Below, one piece after another: positions 46,073-54,872 of a DNA stretch of 64,000 nt; positions within the stretch are counted from its first letter, which is position 1; the number at the start of each line of letters is the position of its first letter. Under the pieces are notes generated by a model that searched no databases, was not told the origin of the DNA, and saw nothing but the letters and a program-made list of their open reading frames with translations. A program made the position numbers and the translations under genes. The DNA is from Singulisphaera acidiphila DSM 18658 (lineage in GTDB: Bacteria > Planctomycetota > Planctomycetia > Isosphaerales > Isosphaeraceae): positions 868,001 through 932,000 of the forward strand of contig NC_019892.1 in the NCBI RefSeq assembly GCF_000242455.2, in the 5' to 3' direction.

Positions 46073-46285
46073 GACGCTTGGTCCTTTGGCTTGGGTTGGA
46101 GGCGGGCCGCCACGATCGGGGTGTCGGCTCGGTTCGTGATTATTGTACCTTGGATGGTCGTTCAGGCCTGGTGGAAGTATGAGGCCAGAAACGAGATCAG
46201 TGGGTTGGAAAAGTCATCCTCTCTTGTAAGGGTGGGCCATGCCCTTCCTATCAAGAAGGCTATCTTGGAACGGTGGAGTTGTGAC

Positions 46286-47242
46286 GTGGTCGATTTGCGG
46301 GTCCGTCTCGGACGCTTGGAGTTGAAGAACCCGGTTCTTGTCGCTTCGGGCACGTTCGGCTACATCCGGGAGATGGCCCCCTTCGTCCGGCTCGACCGGC
46401 TCGGCGGGGTGATCCCCAAGACCGTGACCTACCGGCCGAGGGCGGGCAACCCGACTCCTCGGACCGTCGAGACCTCCTCGGGCCTGCTCAACGCGATCGG
46501 CCTGGACAACGATGGCATCGACCACTTCCGGGAGCACCACCTCCCTTACTTGCGGACCGTCGGCACGGCCGTGATCGCCAACATCGCGGGTGAGGACGAA
46601 GACCAGTTCGTGGCGATGGCCGAGACCCTCGGCGGCGACCCCGGCCTCGCCGGGCTCGAGCTCAACGTCTCGTGCCCGAACGTCAGCCACGGCCTCGACC
46701 TGGGAATCGACCCCGACGCGGTGGGGCGGCTGGTGCGACGCGTCCGCGCGGTGACCCCTCTTCCCATCATCGCCAAGCTGACGCCGAACGTCACCGACAT
46801 CGTCGCCATCGCCCGGGCGGCGGCCGAAGGGGGCGCGGACGCCGTCAGCCTGATCAACACGTTTCGCGGCCTGGTCGTCAACTGGCGAAAGCGGCGGCCG
46901 GTCCTGGCCAATGACGTCGGCGGCCTGAGTGGCCCCGCGATCAAACCTCTCGCCTTGCGGATGGTCTGGGACGTCGCCCGCGCCCTGCCCGACTTGCCGA
47001 TCATCGGCATCGGCGGCATCGCCAGCGTCGACGACGCCCTCGAGTTCCTCGTCGCCGGCGCCTCCGCCATCCAGGTCGGCACCGCCACCTTCTACGACCC
47101 GACCGCCTCCGATCGCCTTGTCGGTGACCTCAGCCGGATTCTCGAAGAAGAGAAGATCGACGATGTCAACGACCTCATCGGTACGCTTCGCTCAAATCGG
47201 GACGTGAGCCCGGTGGAAAGTGCCCCGAAGGCAAAAGGCTGA
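46286..47242 (+). CDS. pyrD: dihydroorotate dehydrogenase, class 1B type
   Basis: 318 residues from a GTG at 46286, chosen because GGTGGAG stands just upstream and the protein then begins [20 protein letters not shown]. The upstream frame stays open but is not protein-like. FMN-barrel landmarks are [51 protein letters not shown] (the Cys acts as base in class 1B enzymes), [13 protein letters not shown] and [16 protein letters not shown]. It oxidises dihydroorotate to orotate in pyrimidine synthesis, in the cytoplasm. Class 1B normally needs the PyrK Fe-S/FAD partner, which is not in this window. A hairpin terminator follows. Confidence 0.93.
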   Translation: MVDLRVRLGRLELKNPVLVASGTFGYIREMAPFVRLDRLGGVIPKTVTYRPRAGNPTPRTVETSSGLLNAIGLDNDGIDHFREHHLPYLRTVGTAVIANIAGEDEDQFVAMAETLGGDPGLAGLELNVSCPNVSHGLDLGIDPDAVGRLVRRVRAVTPLPIIAKLTPNVTDIVAIARAAAEGGADAVSLINTFRGLVVNWRKRRPVLANDVGGLSGPAIKPLALRMVWDVARALPDLPIIGIGGIASVDDALEFLVAGASAIQVGTATFYDPTASDRLVGDLSRILEEEKIDDVNDLIGTLRSNRDVSPVESAPKAKG

Positions 47243-47269
47243 GTCTCACCGGCAAATGACGGACGTTGC

Positions 47270-47305
47270 GGTGCTACGGGGGCCGAGTACGGAACCCGTA
47301 GCACC
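47270..47305 (+). terminator. hairpin between convergent pyrD and methyltransferase genes
   Basis: GGTGCTACGGG (47270-47280) pairs perfectly with CCCGTAGCACC (47295-47305) around a 14-nt loop, an 11-bp stem 27 bases after the pyrD stop. There is no T-run. Since the next gene ends at 47354 on the other strand, the hairpin could serve both directions. Confidence 0.6.
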
Positions 47306-47353
47306 CATTTCCCGGTGAAGCCTGACGTTTGGCAACGACCAGAGGGGCGACCG

Positions 47354-48052
47354 TCAGAGTGACAATGAACCTGCTCGCCGGATCCGGTGCAAGGTTCCGC
47401 GCACCGGCCCGTGCTCGCTCTCCGCTCGGATCGGTTCGAGTTCCTGGACTAGGCCGCGATCGCGCAGGCAGGCGTCCAATCCTTCGGTCGCCACGCGGTA
47501 GGGGCCGGCGATCAGCGCGAGCCCGTTCGGCTCCAGGAGCCGGGCCAGGAGGTCGGCGACCAGCGGGACCAGTCGGCTCTCGTAGAGGACGTCGGCCCCG
47601 AGGATGATCGGGTAGCGTTCCTCGGGTAGCTCGCGCCAGTCGAGCAGCGCCGTGGAATAAGTCTCAGGGGCGAAGCCATTCGCCTCGGCGCTCAGGGCCG
47701 TGAATCGTAAGGGAGCCTCGTCGTAGTCGGTGAACCGGACCCGCAAGCCACGCCCCAAGGCCACCAGGCCGGCCAGGCCCAGGCCACAGCCGATCTCCAG
47801 GGCGTGCGCTCCCTCCGCCCAGGGCTCGCGCCCCACCGCCTCCGCCAGAAGATGAGCGCCGGGCCAGAGATAGGCCCAGTAGGGCATGTAGTCATCTTGC
47901 CGATTCCAGGCCAGAACGCTGGGGTCGTCCAGCAAACGGTCCGGGTCGGCAGGCCGCACCACGCGAATGTCCCGACCCCCGAACGAAAACGTCGAGGTCA
48001 GCACCGGACCCTCGTAAGTCGTGCCGGGCTTCGGGTTTGACTCAGTAATCAT
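47354..48052 (-). CDS. class I methyltransferase (METTL21/FAM86-like lysine-methyltransferase fold)
   Basis: 232 residues from ATG 48052 (MITESNPKPGTTYEGPV). Segments are DDYMPYWAYLWPGAHLLAEA, the SAM motif ALEIGCGLGLAGLVAL (motif I), RFTDYDEAPLRF and YPIILGADVLYESRLVPLVA. The WPGA..LAE and D-V-L-Y patterns are those of the METTL21/Nnt1-type protein methyltransferase family. It is cytoplasmic. An in-frame longer start at 48097 overlaps the divergent iron-gene promoter and is unlikely. The target is unknown. It is transcribed divergently from the iron operon and convergently to pyrD. Confidence 0.85.
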   Translation of the reverse strand: MITESNPKPGTTYEGPVLTSTFSFGGRDIRVVRPADPDRLLDDPSVLAWNRQDDYMPYWAYLWPGAHLLAEAVGREPWAEGAHALEIGCGLGLAGLVALGRGLRVRFTDYDEAPLRFTALSAEANGFAPETYSTALLDWRELPEERYPIILGADVLYESRLVPLVADLLARLLEPNGLALIAGPYRVATEGLDACLRDRGLVQELEPIRAESEHGPVRGTLHRIRRAGSLSL

Positions 48053-48078
48053 CGTTAGGTATCCGCGAAAAAAACTGT

Positions 48079-48137
48079 TTGACGACCTCGCGAACACGCG
48101 ACTATAATGACAGGACCCTGTTGAGATTGAATCTCAA
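48079..48137 (+). promoter_or_regulatory. sigma70-type promoter with Fur-like palindrome for the iron operon
   Basis: TTGACG (48079-48084) and TATAAT (48103-48108) are separated by 18 bp, an excellent housekeeping promoter. Right after it, covering about +5 to +20, is the perfect palindrome TTGAGATTGAATCTCAA (48121-48137). Its 7-1-7 core (TGAGATT-G-AATCTCA) resembles Fur-family boxes. Located 78 bp ahead of the FTR1 ATG, it would let an iron-loaded repressor block transcription. The regulator identity is inferred. Confidence 0.7.
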
Positions 48138-48214
48138 TACGCTGCGTGACGCCCCCCCGGTCGAGTACCAGCCTACCCATAAAATTGATGGATCGCGACG
48201 TGGTAAACACTTCC

Positions 48215-50413
48215 ATGCGACGGTTGGCGGTCTTGGCCTGGTTCCTGCTGTTGGGGGGGCTGTCGGCCCGCGCTGGGGACGTTTCGGGTCGGGTCGCCAT
48301 GCCCGAGGTCTGCTCGCCCGGGGTCAGTCCTGCGGTTGTCAGCCTCGAGCCGGTCACTGGCACTGGATCCAGCCCGGCCGATCCGGCTCTGAAGCAGGCG
48401 GCCGATGCCGAGGTCGTGCTGGTCGACCAGAAGGGCTTGCAGTTCGTGCCTCGGGTGCAGGCGATGTCCCTGGGACGAACCTTGCGGTTTACCAATGCCG
48501 ACTCGGAGCGGCATAGCGTCCACGTCGTGACTCCCGGCTTCGACTTTAACCAGTCGATGGCTCCTGGGGAACCCCATGACTGGGTTCCCGACAAACCAGG
48601 GGTTGTCCGCCTCGCCTGTGATATCCATAGCCACATGTGCGGATATGTCGTGGTAAGCGCGTCGCCCTGGGTGAAGACCTGCGATCGCGACGGCAAGTTT
48701 CGGTTTACCGAGGTTCCCGAGGGTCGCTACGTCTTGAATGTCTGGCACGAGATGGGTGAACCGCTCCGCAAGGAAGTGACGATCGGGGGCGAAGCCGCTT
48801 CCGACTTGGGCACCCTGACCGTGACGGCACCGTCGTTTACGCCCGTCGCCGGACAGGTGGCCCCAGTGCTTCCCTGGCCCGAGGTCATCGACCGGATCAG
48901 CCTGACCTTGGCCGCGAGCTTCGATGCGGCTACCCGCCCTGGTGAGTTTAAGAAGGCGAGGCGATTGGCGGAGGACGCCTACTGGGGTGAGTTTGAAGCG
49001 TCGGACATGGAAACGGCCGTGCGCACTTACCTGGGGTACGCCCGTGCCGGTGCGCTCGAAGGGGAGTTCCTTGCGACCCAGGCCGCAGCTTCGAAGGTGG
49101 CCAAAGGGAATGAGCCGCCGGAGTATATGGCCGAGCTCACGCGCAAGCTGCTCCTCAGCCTGGTCAACGCTTCGGATGACCTGAATAAGAAGGGGGTGCC
49201 CGATCGGACCCATGTGTTCGTGGGGGCGGCCAACGCGGCACCTCCCCTTGCGACGATCCCTGGCTCGCGCGATCAGCGCGCTCTCTTGCTGGGTCTGAAG
49301 CAAGGTCTGCTCGAACTTCAGGCGCTGGCCGACAAGGGCGAGGCCGAAGACGCCGCTTCGGCGATGACCTCGGTCTACCTGGTCGACTTCGAGCCCTTGG
49401 AGCGAATCTTGAACTCGTTGAATCCACGAGAGGTTCGCCCGCTGGAGATTGAGTTCAACCGGATTCGCGGCGAGGTCGGGTCGGGTCTGAAGGGCGAGAA
49501 GCTGGGGGCGAAGCTGAATGATTTGCAGGAGCGAGTCGCGCTCGCCTTGGGACGGGTGACGGAGCAACCCGCCGGGACCTTCGGACCGGCGTTCGCGGGG
49601 TCGCTGTTCATCATCCTGCGCGAAGGAGTCGAGGTCATCCTCCTCCTGGCCATGCTGGTGGCCTTGGCCACCAAGACGGCGCAGCCCGGGGCGATGCGGG
49701 CCATCGGCTGGGGGGTGGGATTGGCGGTCGTCGCCAGCATCATCACGGCTGTGGGCCTGAACCTGATCGTCAGCTCCGCCCAGAACAAGACGCGTGAGGT
49801 GGCTGAAGGGGTGGTCATGCTCGCGGCGTCGGGGGTCCTCTTCTACGTCAGTTACTGGCTGATCTCGCAGTCCGAGTCGAAGCGGTGGATGGATTTCCTC
49901 AAGCGGCAGGCCGCGCGCGGGTCGGAGATCGGCGGGCTTGGTACACTGGCTCTCACCGCGTTTCTGGCCGTCTATCGCGAGGGGGCCGAGACCGCGCTCA
50001 TGTATCAGGCTTTGATCGGCGGGCATGGACGATCGCGTGAAGGGGTGATCGGGCTGGCGGTTGGCCTCGGTGTGGGCCTAGTTCTTCTGGCCGTGATCGC
50101 CTACATCATCCGGGCCAGCAGCGTTCGGCTGCCGCTTCGCTCCTTCTTCAAGTTCTCGGGAGTCGTCCTGTTCGCGATGGCTGTGGTCTTCGCGGGCAAC
50201 GGGATCTTCGAGCTTCAGAACGCGGGCATCCTCAAGACGACCGAGCTGGAATGGTTTGGTCCGGGTCTGCCGGCCCTCGGCCTGCATCCGAACGTCCAGG
50301 CCCTCTCGGTGCAAGGGCTGTTGCTGCTCGGAGCCGCCTTCGCTCTGGTGCTGGTGCTCACAGGTGAAGTTTCGTCGACTCCGAAGCCGACCCGCCAAGC
50401 CGCCAGTCGCTAA
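48215..50413 (+). CDS. FTR1-family iron permease fused to a cupredoxin-like domain
   Basis: 732 residues from ATG 48215, where a compact signal peptide starts (MRRLAVLAWFLLLGGLSARA); ATG 48188 is an alternative, and no Shine-Dalgarno is visible for either. Residues about 75-145 form a cupredoxin-like domain: TNADSERHSVHVVTPGF and LACDIHSHMCGY offer His, Cys, His and Met ligands. A carboxypeptidase-regulatory-like strand set (DGKFRFTEVPEGRYVLNVW) and a helical linker follow. The C-terminal third is the FTR1 permease, with several membrane helices and the two iron-binding motifs REGVE (nt 49619-49633) and REGAE (49976-49990). It imports iron, likely after copper-linked oxidation in the periplasm. 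First gene of an operon with the P19-like protein. Confidence 0.92.
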   Translation: MRRLAVLAWFLLLGGLSARAGDVSGRVAMPEVCSPGVSPAVVSLEPVTGTGSSPADPALKQAADAEVVLVDQKGLQFVPRVQAMSLGRTLRFTNADSERHSVHVVTPGFDFNQSMAPGEPHDWVPDKPGVVRLACDIHSHMCGYVVVSASPWVKTCDRDGKFRFTEVPEGRYVLNVWHEMGEPLRKEVTIGGEAASDLGTLTVTAPSFTPVAGQVAPVLPWPEVIDRISLTLAASFDAATRPGEFKKARRLAEDAYWGEFEASDMETAVRTYLGYARAGALEGEFLATQAAASKVAKGNEPPEYMAELTRKLLLSLVNASDDLNKKGVPDRTHVFVGAANAAPPLATIPGSRDQRALLLGLKQGLLELQALADKGEAEDAASAMTSVYLVDFEPLERILNSLNPREVRPLEIEFNRIRGEVGSGLKGEKLGAKLNDLQERVALALGRVTEQPAGTFGPAFAGSLFIILREGVEVILLLAMLVALATKTAQPGAMRAIGWGVGLAVVASIITAVGLNLIVSSAQNKTREVAEGVVMLAASGVLFYVSYWLISQSESKRWMDFLKRQAARGSEIGGLGTLALTAFLAVYREGAETALMYQALIGGHGRSREGVIGLAVGLGVGLVLLAVIAYIIRASSVRLPLRSFFKFSGVVLFAMAVVFAGNGIFELQNAGILKTTELEWFGPGLPALGLHPNVQALSVQGLLLLGAAFALVLVLTGEVSSTPKPTRQAASR

Positions 50414-50617
50414 CTGTCGGGTCGGCCCTTGGTCCGGCCGCCGATCCTCATGTAAAGGACGTGCTGAGAGAAATCTGTCAGGCCGAAGGGGAGAGACCCA
50501 CGGGGCTTCTCTTTTCTCACGCCCTTCCACGAGCTCAGTGGGACTGGCCATTCCCGTAGGGTCGGCCTTCGTGGGCCACCTTTGGCTCTCTCGGCAGGAA
50601 AAATAAGGAGGCTCTTC

Positions 50618-51289
50618 GTGCTCAAGCGCTGGGCGGGTCCACTGGTTACGGCTCTGATTCTCGGTGGTGTGGTCCTGGTCGTGGTGTTCAACCTCGACTT
50701 GAAGGGGGTATCGACCCCGAAGTCGGACTCCTCCGCTTCTTCGGCTGCGTCCCCGGCCGATCCCGTCCCTGGATCAGCCAAGCCCGTCGGCTTCCGCGAA
50801 TATCCGATCGGTGAGCCGATCGAGAAGAACGAGATGCGGGTCGCGGCCGTCTGGCTCCCCTCGATTCAGATGGACGGAATGGTCGACCCGTCTGGCGCTG
50901 AGATGATCCACCTGGAAGCCGACATCCACGCCACCGAGGGCAACCGCAACGGCTTCGCCAAGGATGAGTTCGTCCCTTACATGAAGATCAGTTACAAGGT
51001 CCTTCCCGCCAAGGGGGGCGAACCTGTTCATCAAGGGGATCTCATGCCCATGGTCGCGAGCGACGGCCTTCACTATGGTGCAAGTCTCATAATGCCCAAG
51101 CCGGGAGAGTACAAGCTCGTTTTCGAGATCAATCCCCCCTCGTCCGGCGGCCTGGGCCGCCACTCCGACGCCGCTACGGGCGTCGCCGCTTGGTGGCAGC
51201 CGTTTCAGGCCTCCTTCGACTGGGATTATGAAGGGCTTCCCCAAGCCAATTCCAAGGCCGATGCAACGGCCCCGAAGACTGAAGGCTGA
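50618..51289 (+). CDS. P19/Tp34-family periplasmic iron-binding protein
   Basis: 223 residues from a GTG at 50618, whose AGGAGG (50606-50611) lies six bases upstream; this decides the start. The N-terminal helix (about 10-28, VTALILGGVVLVVVFNLDL) anchors or exports it, followed by a Ser/Ala/Pro linker. The domain has the family pattern: IEKNEMRVAAVWLPSIQMDG, EMIHLEADIHATEGNRNGFA, DEFVPYMKISYKVLP, MPMVASDGLHYGASLIMPKP and GEYKLVFEINPP. Conserved Met and His residues bind iron and copper in known P19 proteins, which act with FTR1-type permeases (FetM-FetP systems). It follows FTR1 by about 200 bp. Confidence 0.88.
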   Translation: MLKRWAGPLVTALILGGVVLVVVFNLDLKGVSTPKSDSSASSAASPADPVPGSAKPVGFREYPIGEPIEKNEMRVAAVWLPSIQMDGMVDPSGAEMIHLEADIHATEGNRNGFAKDEFVPYMKISYKVLPAKGGEPVHQGDLMPMVASDGLHYGASLIMPKPGEYKLVFEINPPSSGGLGRHSDAATGVAAWWQPFQASFDWDYEGLPQANSKADATAPKTEG

Positions 51290-51332
51290 GTCGGGTTACT
51301 TGATTATCTGAGAATTCGAGAGTCGGTTTTTT

Positions 51333-51398
51333 GTAGCCCCGGAGGGGCGGTCGTCATGAGCCAAGGGCTTGCTCTGACGACCGCTCCTTCGGGGCTGC
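51333..51398. repeat. 66-bp long hairpin (REP-like element)
   Basis: Arm 1 (51333-51356, starting GTAGCCCC, ending CGGTCGTCA) and arm 2 (51375-51398, starting TGACGACCG, ending GGGGCTGC) are inverted repeats identical at 21 of 24 positions. All three differences become G-U pairs in a plus-strand RNA, so the RNA stem would be unbroken over 24 bp around an 18-nt loop. No T-run follows. It lies between the P19-like gene and the sulfatase; the flanks (51290-51332, 51399-51606) show no gene. Confidence 0.6.
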
Positions 51399-51606
51399 AA
51401 AGCGTAAATATATCGAACAATTTTCATAATATTGCGTTTCTGGTGTCAAGAATCGTTGGGGTTGCGAAGGATCCGGAGACAGTGGACCTGAGCAAGAGCC
51501 TTGTGGGGACGGTCCAACCCGTGTCTTTCTCTTTCTTTGTTGGGTAGGCTTCCGTTTGCCACCGCCCCGAGGAATGGGGTAGGTGACGATTTTGAGGACC
51601 CCTTGC

Positions 51607-52926
51607 ATGATTGTCCCACGAATCGTCGGCTTTGCCTTGACCCTCACGACCTTGATTGCGGTTCAGGGGCGGATAGCTGTCGCTGCTGGCCCGCCGACTC
51701 GGCCGAACGTTTTGTTGGTTCTGACCGATGACCAGCGGGGTGACACGATCCGGGCGCTCGGGAATCCGGAGATCGAGACCCCGGTTCAGGACGCGCTGGT
51801 CGATCGTGGGTTTGTCTTCAGCAACGCTTACTGCCAGGGGAGCATGATCCCGGCGGTCTGCGCACCGAGCCGGACCATGCTTTTGACCGGCAAGTCGTTG
51901 TTCCGGATTCCATCACCGAACGCTCGGTCGTACGACGGCCCCACGCTTGGGGGGACGTTCGCCGCTCACGGGTACGCCACCCTCTGTGTGAGCAAGCCCG
52001 GGAACTCGTTCCGGGTGGGGCATGACCAATTTGCGAAGGTGGTTGCGATCCCACATTCCGGGGCATCCACCAGCCGGAAGTGCGCTGATGCGGCGATCGA
52101 ATGGGTCGGAACCCAGCAGGCGGACCAGCCTTTGTTCGTTTATCTGGCCCCCTCGATGCCGCACGACCCGCGAACGGCCCCAGCGGAGACCCAGGCGAAG
52201 TACAACCCGGCCAAGCTCCGTCTCTCGAAAAACTTCATGCCGCGTCACCCGTTCGACAACGGCGAACTGGCTGTTCGCGACGAGTTACTGGCCCCCTTTC
52301 CCCGGACGCCCGAGGAGATGCGGCGGCACCTGGCGGAGTATTACGCCTGCGTCACCGAACTCGACCACCAGGTCGGGCGGGTGGTCGAGGCCCTTAAAAC
52401 GGCGGGCCGGTGGGACAACACGGTGGTCGTCTTCACCAGCGACCAGGGCTTGGCGGTGGGGGGGCGGCATGGCCTGATGGGCAAGCAGAACCTGTATGAG
52501 CATGTGAAGCCTCCGCTCATCTTGGCCGGACCAGGGATCCCGAAGGGCCGGTCCGCCGCCCTGGTCTACTTGTACGACCTGTTCCCGACCCTCTGTGGTC
52601 TGACTGGGGTTCCTCTGCCAGCCGGGCTCGATGGTCAGAGTCTCGTTCCCGTGATCCGGGGAGAGCAGGCAAGGGTCCGAGACGCCCTCTTCCTTGCCTA
52701 CCGCGATGTGCAGCGGGCGGCGAGGGACGAACGGTGGAAGCTGATCTGGTATCCGCAGGCCAATCAGATCCAGTTGTTCGACCTCAGTGTTGACCCCGAC
52801 GAATTGACCAACCTGGCCGGCGATCCGAGCCATGCCCCGGAGCTCGAACGGCTCTCGACGCTGCTCCGTGGCTGGCAACGGGAGGTTGCGAATGTCGCCC
52901 CTGGTTCTCCTCTGAAGACGCCCTGA
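51607..52926 (+). CDS. secreted arylsulfatase-family sulfatase
   Basis: 439 residues from ATG 51607 (MIVPRIVGFALTLTTLIAVQ), with GAGG about ten bases upstream; an in-frame GTG at 51583 is possible. The signal peptide ends near AVAAG. Metal-binding residues are in NVLLVLTDDQRGDT. The formylglycine signature CAPSRTMLLTGK (Cys about 90, C-x-P-S-R) needs a sulfatase-maturating enzyme. Later motifs are SMPHDPRTAP, VVFTSDQGLAVGGRHGLMGK (second metal Asp and GKQ-like Lys) and WKLIWYP. It removes sulfate esters from sulfated polysaccharides or steroids; planctomycetes use many of these to degrade marine or plant glycans. No anaerobic maturase is in the window. Confidence 0.93.
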   Translation: MIVPRIVGFALTLTTLIAVQGRIAVAAGPPTRPNVLLVLTDDQRGDTIRALGNPEIETPVQDALVDRGFVFSNAYCQGSMIPAVCAPSRTMLLTGKSLFRIPSPNARSYDGPTLGGTFAAHGYATLCVSKPGNSFRVGHDQFAKVVAIPHSGASTSRKCADAAIEWVGTQQADQPLFVYLAPSMPHDPRTAPAETQAKYNPAKLRLSKNFMPRHPFDNGELAVRDELLAPFPRTPEEMRRHLAEYYACVTELDHQVGRVVEALKTAGRWDNTVVVFTSDQGLAVGGRHGLMGKQNLYEHVKPPLILAGPGIPKGRSAALVYLYDLFPTLCGLTGVPLPAGLDGQSLVPVIRGEQARVRDALFLAYRDVQRAARDERWKLIWYPQANQIQLFDLSVDPDELTNLAGDPSHAPELERLSTLLRGWQREVANVAPGSPLKTP

Positions 52927-53207
52927 TCGCCTCCTTTGGGAATGGGAAGGGGATTGACACAGAGGGCGGCGGCGGTACGATGAATGATGTCCATCCTACC
53001 CCGCGTCGTCCCTGTCGAGACGCTTTGGCCTCGGTTGGCGCCGATCTGTCGGCTCCCCCCACCGAAATCATCCCACCGTGATGTTTCAGACTTTCGAATG
53101 GATTCGCGAGCGCCCTTCGGCGTGCCTCGCGGTATTATGGAAGAGACGCCCGCACGCGTTGCGGGGCGGTCGTCTTGCCGTGCGTTCCGGTTCGGAGTCT
53201 TGGGATC

Positions 53208-53519
53208 ATGATCGGGCTGGGGATGATCTGGGCCATGCTGGGACCTCGTTCGATCGCCCTGATCGTCATGGCTGTGCTTGCCTTGTACGGCCGGTCGGGC
53301 GTGTTGCAGACGCGTCAGGCCCGGGCGATCTTACCTTGGCTGACGCCCGCGCGACGGGCTCCGGGGACCGCGACGGCTCCCCCTTCAAGGCCCGCGGCGC
53401 GGTTCGGGCTCGGCGGGGATCGCATGTTCTGGTTCTTCACGATCCTTGCCGCGGCGGCCCTGGCCGCTTGGATCGTGACGCGGACAATCATCGTCAGCGG
53501 GTCCGGGGTTTCACACTGA
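53208..53519 (+). CDS. small two-helix membrane protein ahead of tatA genes
   Basis: 103 residues from ATG 53208 (MIGLGMIWAMLGPRSIALIV). Two hydrophobic segments (about 1-28 and 74-97, MFWFFTILAAAALAAWIV) flank a basic, Pro/Arg-rich loop. No motif is recognised. It lies 59 bp before the first tatA on the same strand and might share its transcript. GGAG is about 11 bases upstream of the ATG, a weak site. Confidence 0.55.
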   Translation: MIGLGMIWAMLGPRSIALIVMAVLALYGRSGVLQTRQARAILPWLTPARRAPGTATAPPSRPAARFGLGGDRMFWFFTILAAAALAAWIVTRTIIVSGSGVSH

Positions 53520-53578
53520 CTGACACTGGCACCATGCCTTCGCCTCTCTTTTGATCTGAATATGAAGGAGTGAGACCA

Positions 53579-53797
53579 ATGATGCCGTTCGCTTTTATCG
53601 GAAGCCTGGGCCCGATGGAAATCGCCATCGTCGGCGGTGTGATGCTGCTGATGTTTGGCAATCGCCTGCCCAGCGTGATGCGGTCGCTCGGCAAGAGCGT
53701 GGTCGAGTTCAAGAAGGGGGTCGCGGGGATTGAGGATGACCTCGATCAGGCTGTCACGGCCGACACCAAGAAGCCCGTGCCGCCGCCCGAGGTTTGA
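53579..53797 (+). CDS. tatA: twin-arginine translocase subunit TatA/E-like, copy 1
   Basis: 72 residues from ATG 53579, with AAGGAG nine bases upstream. It has the standard TatA layout: a short N-terminal membrane helix (GPMEIAIVGGVMLLMFG), the hinge NRLPSVMRSLGKSVVEFKKG, an amphipathic helix and an acidic, then Pro-rich, tail. TatA oligomers form the channel that moves folded proteins with RR signals. A second paralogue follows 109 bp downstream. No tatB or tatC is present in the window. Confidence 0.93.
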   Translation: MMPFAFIGSLGPMEIAIVGGVMLLMFGNRLPSVMRSLGKSVVEFKKGVAGIEDDLDQAVTADTKKPVPPPEV

Positions 53798-53906
53798 TCA
53801 CGGACCGAGCTTGCGTTCTCTGCAAATTCGCGACCGGGATTAAATCGAATTGATCTGAACCGAACCGAATTTTTGAACCCTCTCCTCTCCGTGGAGATCC
53901 GATCGC

Positions 53907-54221
53907 ATGTTGCCCAACCTTGGCCCGATGGAAATGATCATCGTGATGGCAGTCGCCGTGCTCCTGTTCGGTAAACGACTGCCCGAGGTCGGCCGCTCCC
54001 TGGGCAAGGGAATCGTCGAGTTCAAGAAGGGGCTGCGTGGACTCGAGGATGAACTCGACTTTTCATCCACGATCTCTTCGCACACTCCGAGCCGGCGGGC
54101 CGAGGAACGGGCTCGGCCGGTCGACTCCATCGAGACGTCGGTGCCCAAGTTCGAGCCTCCGACCGTCCCCCCGATCCCGCAGATGGAGATGAGCTACGAG
54201 CCCCAGCCTGCGCAGGACTGA
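53907..54221 (+). CDS. tatA: twin-arginine translocase subunit TatA/E-like, copy 2
   Basis: 104 residues starting MLPNLGPMEMIIVMAVAVLL. The membrane helix is followed by FGKRLPEVGRSLGKGIVEFK and KGLRGLEDELD, as in copy 1 but with a longer Pro/Glu-rich C-terminus (about 55-104). The longer tail could mean a TatB-like role, but the hinge sequence FGKRLPEVGR is TatA-type. It is tandem with copy 1 on the same strand; one may be specialised. Confidence 0.92.
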   Translation: MLPNLGPMEMIIVMAVAVLLFGKRLPEVGRSLGKGIVEFKKGLRGLEDELDFSSTISSHTPSRRAEERARPVDSIETSVPKFEPPTVPPIPQMEMSYEPQPAQD

Positions 54222-54245
54222 TGGATTCGACGCTTCCGCGGCAGG

Positions 54246-54755
54246 TCAAGGACTCTCGCTCTCACTTTCTTCGGTCGCGGCCGCCTCGGCGCGGCGGGCC
54301 AGGCGGACCGCTTGCCGGGCTTTCGCAGCCAGAGCGGTGCGATGGTCCGACGCGGTTTCCAGGAGCAGCGGAGGGACCGGCCGGGGATGCCCCTCGTCGT
54401 CGAGCGCGACGTAGAGGCCGTAGCCCAGGGCGACCATCCTCCGCTGGGCTCGGTCGAGCGGCTCGGCGAAGATTTCGATCCGTGCCTCCAGTGACGACCG
54501 GCCCACGTAGGTGATTTCGGCCGCCAGTTCGACCCGCTCACCGACGTAGACAGGGCCGAGGAACGTCATCGAATCGATCGCGGCTGTGGTGATCCGACCC
54601 CCGCTCGCGTGTCGGAGTGCCGCGACGGCGCCACACTCGTCGGCGAGGCGGAGCATGACCCCTCCGTGGAGCGTGCCGAAGGAGTTTGCCTGGCCCGGGT
54701 CGGTGATGATCGCCAGGCTGACGCGTGAGTCTGCGGCCCGTTTTGCGGCATCCAC
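54246..54755 (-). CDS. acyl-CoA thioesterase, hotdog fold (YciA/BACH-like)
   Basis: 169 residues. A hotdog domain (about 12-125) shows RVSLAIITDPGQANSFGTLH, GGVMLRLADECGAVAALRHA (the GG-x-x-x-x-x-D catalytic helix region), IDSMTFLGPVYVGERVEL and RSSLEARIEIFAEPLDRAQR. These match cytosolic acyl-CoA hydrolases, which release free fatty acid and CoA. The C-terminal tail is Ala/Glu-rich. It faces the tatA pair convergently (24 bp between stops). Confidence 0.9.
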   Translation of the reverse strand: MDAAKRAADSRVSLAIITDPGQANSFGTLHGGVMLRLADECGAVAALRHASGGRITTAAIDSMTFLGPVYVGERVELAAEITYVGRSSLEARIEIFAEPLDRAQRRMVALGYGLYVALDDEGHPRPVPPLLLETASDHRTALAAKARQAVRLARRAEAAATEESESESP

Positions 54756-54872
54756 GTGTGTCCCTCTTGGTTCCGTCGACGTCGAGCGCGGCGGCCGAAT
54801 GAGATTTTTTTGCTTGTGGCGCGACGCCTGATCCTACGCCAACGGCTTGCGCCTTGGCCAGCCTTTTGAGGG

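Noticed and set aside
44963..46285. Long open stretch upstream of pyrD in the same frame
   Set aside because: It is antisense to the GH15 gene; the real pyrD start is the GTG at 46286 with GGTGGAG in front.
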